Assembly (NCBI GenBank): GCA_947626575.1
Contig: CANQSR010000001.1
Span: 176,247-240,246, forward strand
Reading direction: 5' to 3'
Origin: an uncultured Clostridia bacterium
Lineage (GTDB): Bacteria > Bacillota > Clostridia > Christensenellales > Borkfalkiaceae
DNA length: 64,000 bases
Below, in pieces: positions 63,093-64,000 of this stretch (position 1 is its first letter; every line of letters begins with the position of its first letter). Made by a program: the position numbers and the translations under genes. The notes under the pieces were generated by a model that made no database searches, was not told where the DNA came from, and was given only the letters and a program-made list of their open reading frames with translations.

Positions 63093-63227
63093 CTCCTATG
63101 CCATCCCAAAAACTTATTGAAAGTTCTGCGCGCGAAACCCGTGGCCATGTAAGACAGCCATCTGCCCGATGCCTTTACATCTTTATCACATGTAAATGCA
63201 ATTTTTATCTTTGCTTTGAGTTAAACT

Positions 63228-63791
63228 TTATTGCGTGTCTTTGTGCGTTTCGTTTTTTTCGGAGAAGGCAGCAGCCTGTTCTTTGTCTCTCTTCAACTCC
63301 TCCACCCACCGCTGGTCTCTCTGCGCCAAGTAATATCTAAATTGCTCTGGTATGTCGATCCTTCGCGGATTTATATTGATAACCTTTTTTCCGTGGTAAT
63401 AAACGGTTGTTGCGTCCGGATAGTGGGTGATAACTTCATCCAAAGGGTACGACTTTGTGAAAACCAATCTTCTTACGCTGATAATGTTTCCTTTTGGATC
63501 TACGATTACACGAAACGATGTGAGGACATATAGTATCACATAGAAAGGCATAAGAAATAACAGACGCTTCCAAACTTGCCATTCGGTATAGGACTCGGAT
63601 TCTAATAGAATACAGGTTTCCAGAAAGCACAATATGGTGCAAAGTAATCCCCCGGCTAAGGCGAAGCCAACGGAACGCGCCTCATACATGCCGGCCATTT
63701 TTCTTCTGCGGAATGCGATTTCTTCAAAAATCGCCCATGTGAGGAAAGAAAGGCAAATAAACCACATAATCACAATGACTGTAATCTTCAT
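63228..63791 (-). CDS. two- to four-TM membrane protein, paralogue 2
   Basis: A 187-residue relative of the protein at 62520-63092. N-terminal hydrophobic segments are followed by FRVIVDPKGNIISVRRLVFTKSYPLDEV and YYHGKKVININP. The C-terminal tail AQRDQRWVEELKRDKEQAAA and NETHKDTQ is nearly identical to that of the partial gene at 63813-64000, including at DNA level, so the two diverged recently. Function is unknown. Confidence 0.72.
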   Translation of the reverse strand: MKITVIVIMWFICLSFLTWAIFEEIAFRRRKMAGMYEARSVGFALAGGLLCTILCFLETCILLESESYTEWQVWKRLLFLMPFYVILYVLTSFRVIVDPKGNIISVRRLVFTKSYPLDEVITHYPDATTVYYHGKKVININPRRIDIPEQFRYYLAQRDQRWVEELKRDKEQAAAFSEKNETHKDTQ

Positions 63792-63812
63792 TGGCTTCCT
63801 CGGTGTTAATTT

Positions 63813-64000
63813 TTATTTCGTGTCTTTGTGCGTTTCGTTTTTTTCGGAGAAGGCAGCAGCCTGTTCTTTGTCTCTCTTCAACTCCTCCACCCACCGCTGG
63901 TCTCTCTGCGCCAAGTACCATCTAAATTGCTCTGGTATGTTGATCCTTAGCGGCGTCGTTATATTGAGAATCTTTTTTCCGTGGTAATAAACGGTTGTTG
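63813..64000 (-). CDS. membrane protein paralogue 3, C-terminal part (runs off the window)
   Basis: The minus-strand frame is open from the window edge to TAA at 63813-63815. It encodes TTVYYHGKKILNITTPLRIN and IPEQFRWYLAQRDQRWVEEL, then EKNETHKDTK. It is about 90 per cent identical to the end of paralogue 2. The upstream part with the membrane segments lies outside the window. Confidence 0.75.
   Translation of the reverse strand, partial: TTVYYHGKKILNITTPLRINIPEQFRWYLAQRDQRWVEELKRDKEQAAAFSEKNETHKDTK

Overview
The window looks like a chromosome segment of an uncultured, GC-rich Clostridia-like member of the Bacillota. Three things support this: Bacillota-type neighbourhoods (mcsA-mcsB-clpC, pcrA-ligA, and yicC-gmk-rpoZ-priA-def-fmt-rsmB-rlmN-rpe-thiN), strong Shine-Dalgarno and sigma-A type promoters, and a 21-codon spoVM-like gene after thiN that implies a sporulating lineage. 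I cannot place it more precisely from sequence alone.

Layout. 1-11.3 kb: end of a HAD hydrolase, a rubredoxin-first rubrerythrin, a zinc-ribbon polytopic membrane protein behind a structured leader, a candidate small RNA, and a proteolysis operon (XRE/membrane protein, membrane protein, mcsA, mcsB, clpC) with no ctsR. 10.6-19.2 kb: ung, mtnN, a ferritin-like protein, tcdA, a PP-loop tRNA thiolase-like gene, a PHP phosphoesterase, a YwaF-like membrane protein, an acetyltransferase and a double-HTH repressor. 19.2-23.0 kb: an AT-richer restriction-modification module (two SPPY methyltransferases and a frameshifted endonuclease-like gene). 23.2-29.4 kb: nitroreductase, DUF1295, transketolase, phosphohexomutase, DegV. 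30.3-39.3 kb: proS, asnS, a second double-HTH repressor, clpB, an HxlR regulator with a divergent cupin, and a sirtuin of unusual catalytic type. 40.1-56.7 kb: rpsU, pcrA, ligA, then the long yicC-to-spoVM housekeeping block and a dipeptidase. 56.8-61.2 kb: gpmI, a YitT protein and a glycolipid-type glycosyltransferase. 61.4-64 kb: tRNA-Val, a broken and an intact tRNA-Leu copy, and tandem paralogous membrane proteins running off the window.

Almost every long intergenic gap is filled with a few families of palindromic GC-rich repeats. Some are in large tandem arrays (288 bp x2, about 215 bp x2.5, 29 bp x3). They sit where genes normally present in conserved Bacillota clusters are missing (between rlmN and rpe, and between def and fmt). 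Many open frames in these gaps are repeat translations, not genes.

The most interesting signals are the unannotated sRNA at 4402-4480, the structured leader with attenuator at 3520-3671, the spoVM micro-gene, four consensus promoters whose AUG lies 6-8 nt past the -10 box (leaderless mRNAs), a ferritin-like protein with three evenly spaced metal half-sites, an over-represented 11-mer, and a tRNA-Leu gene interrupted by a 199-bp direct-repeat-bounded segment.
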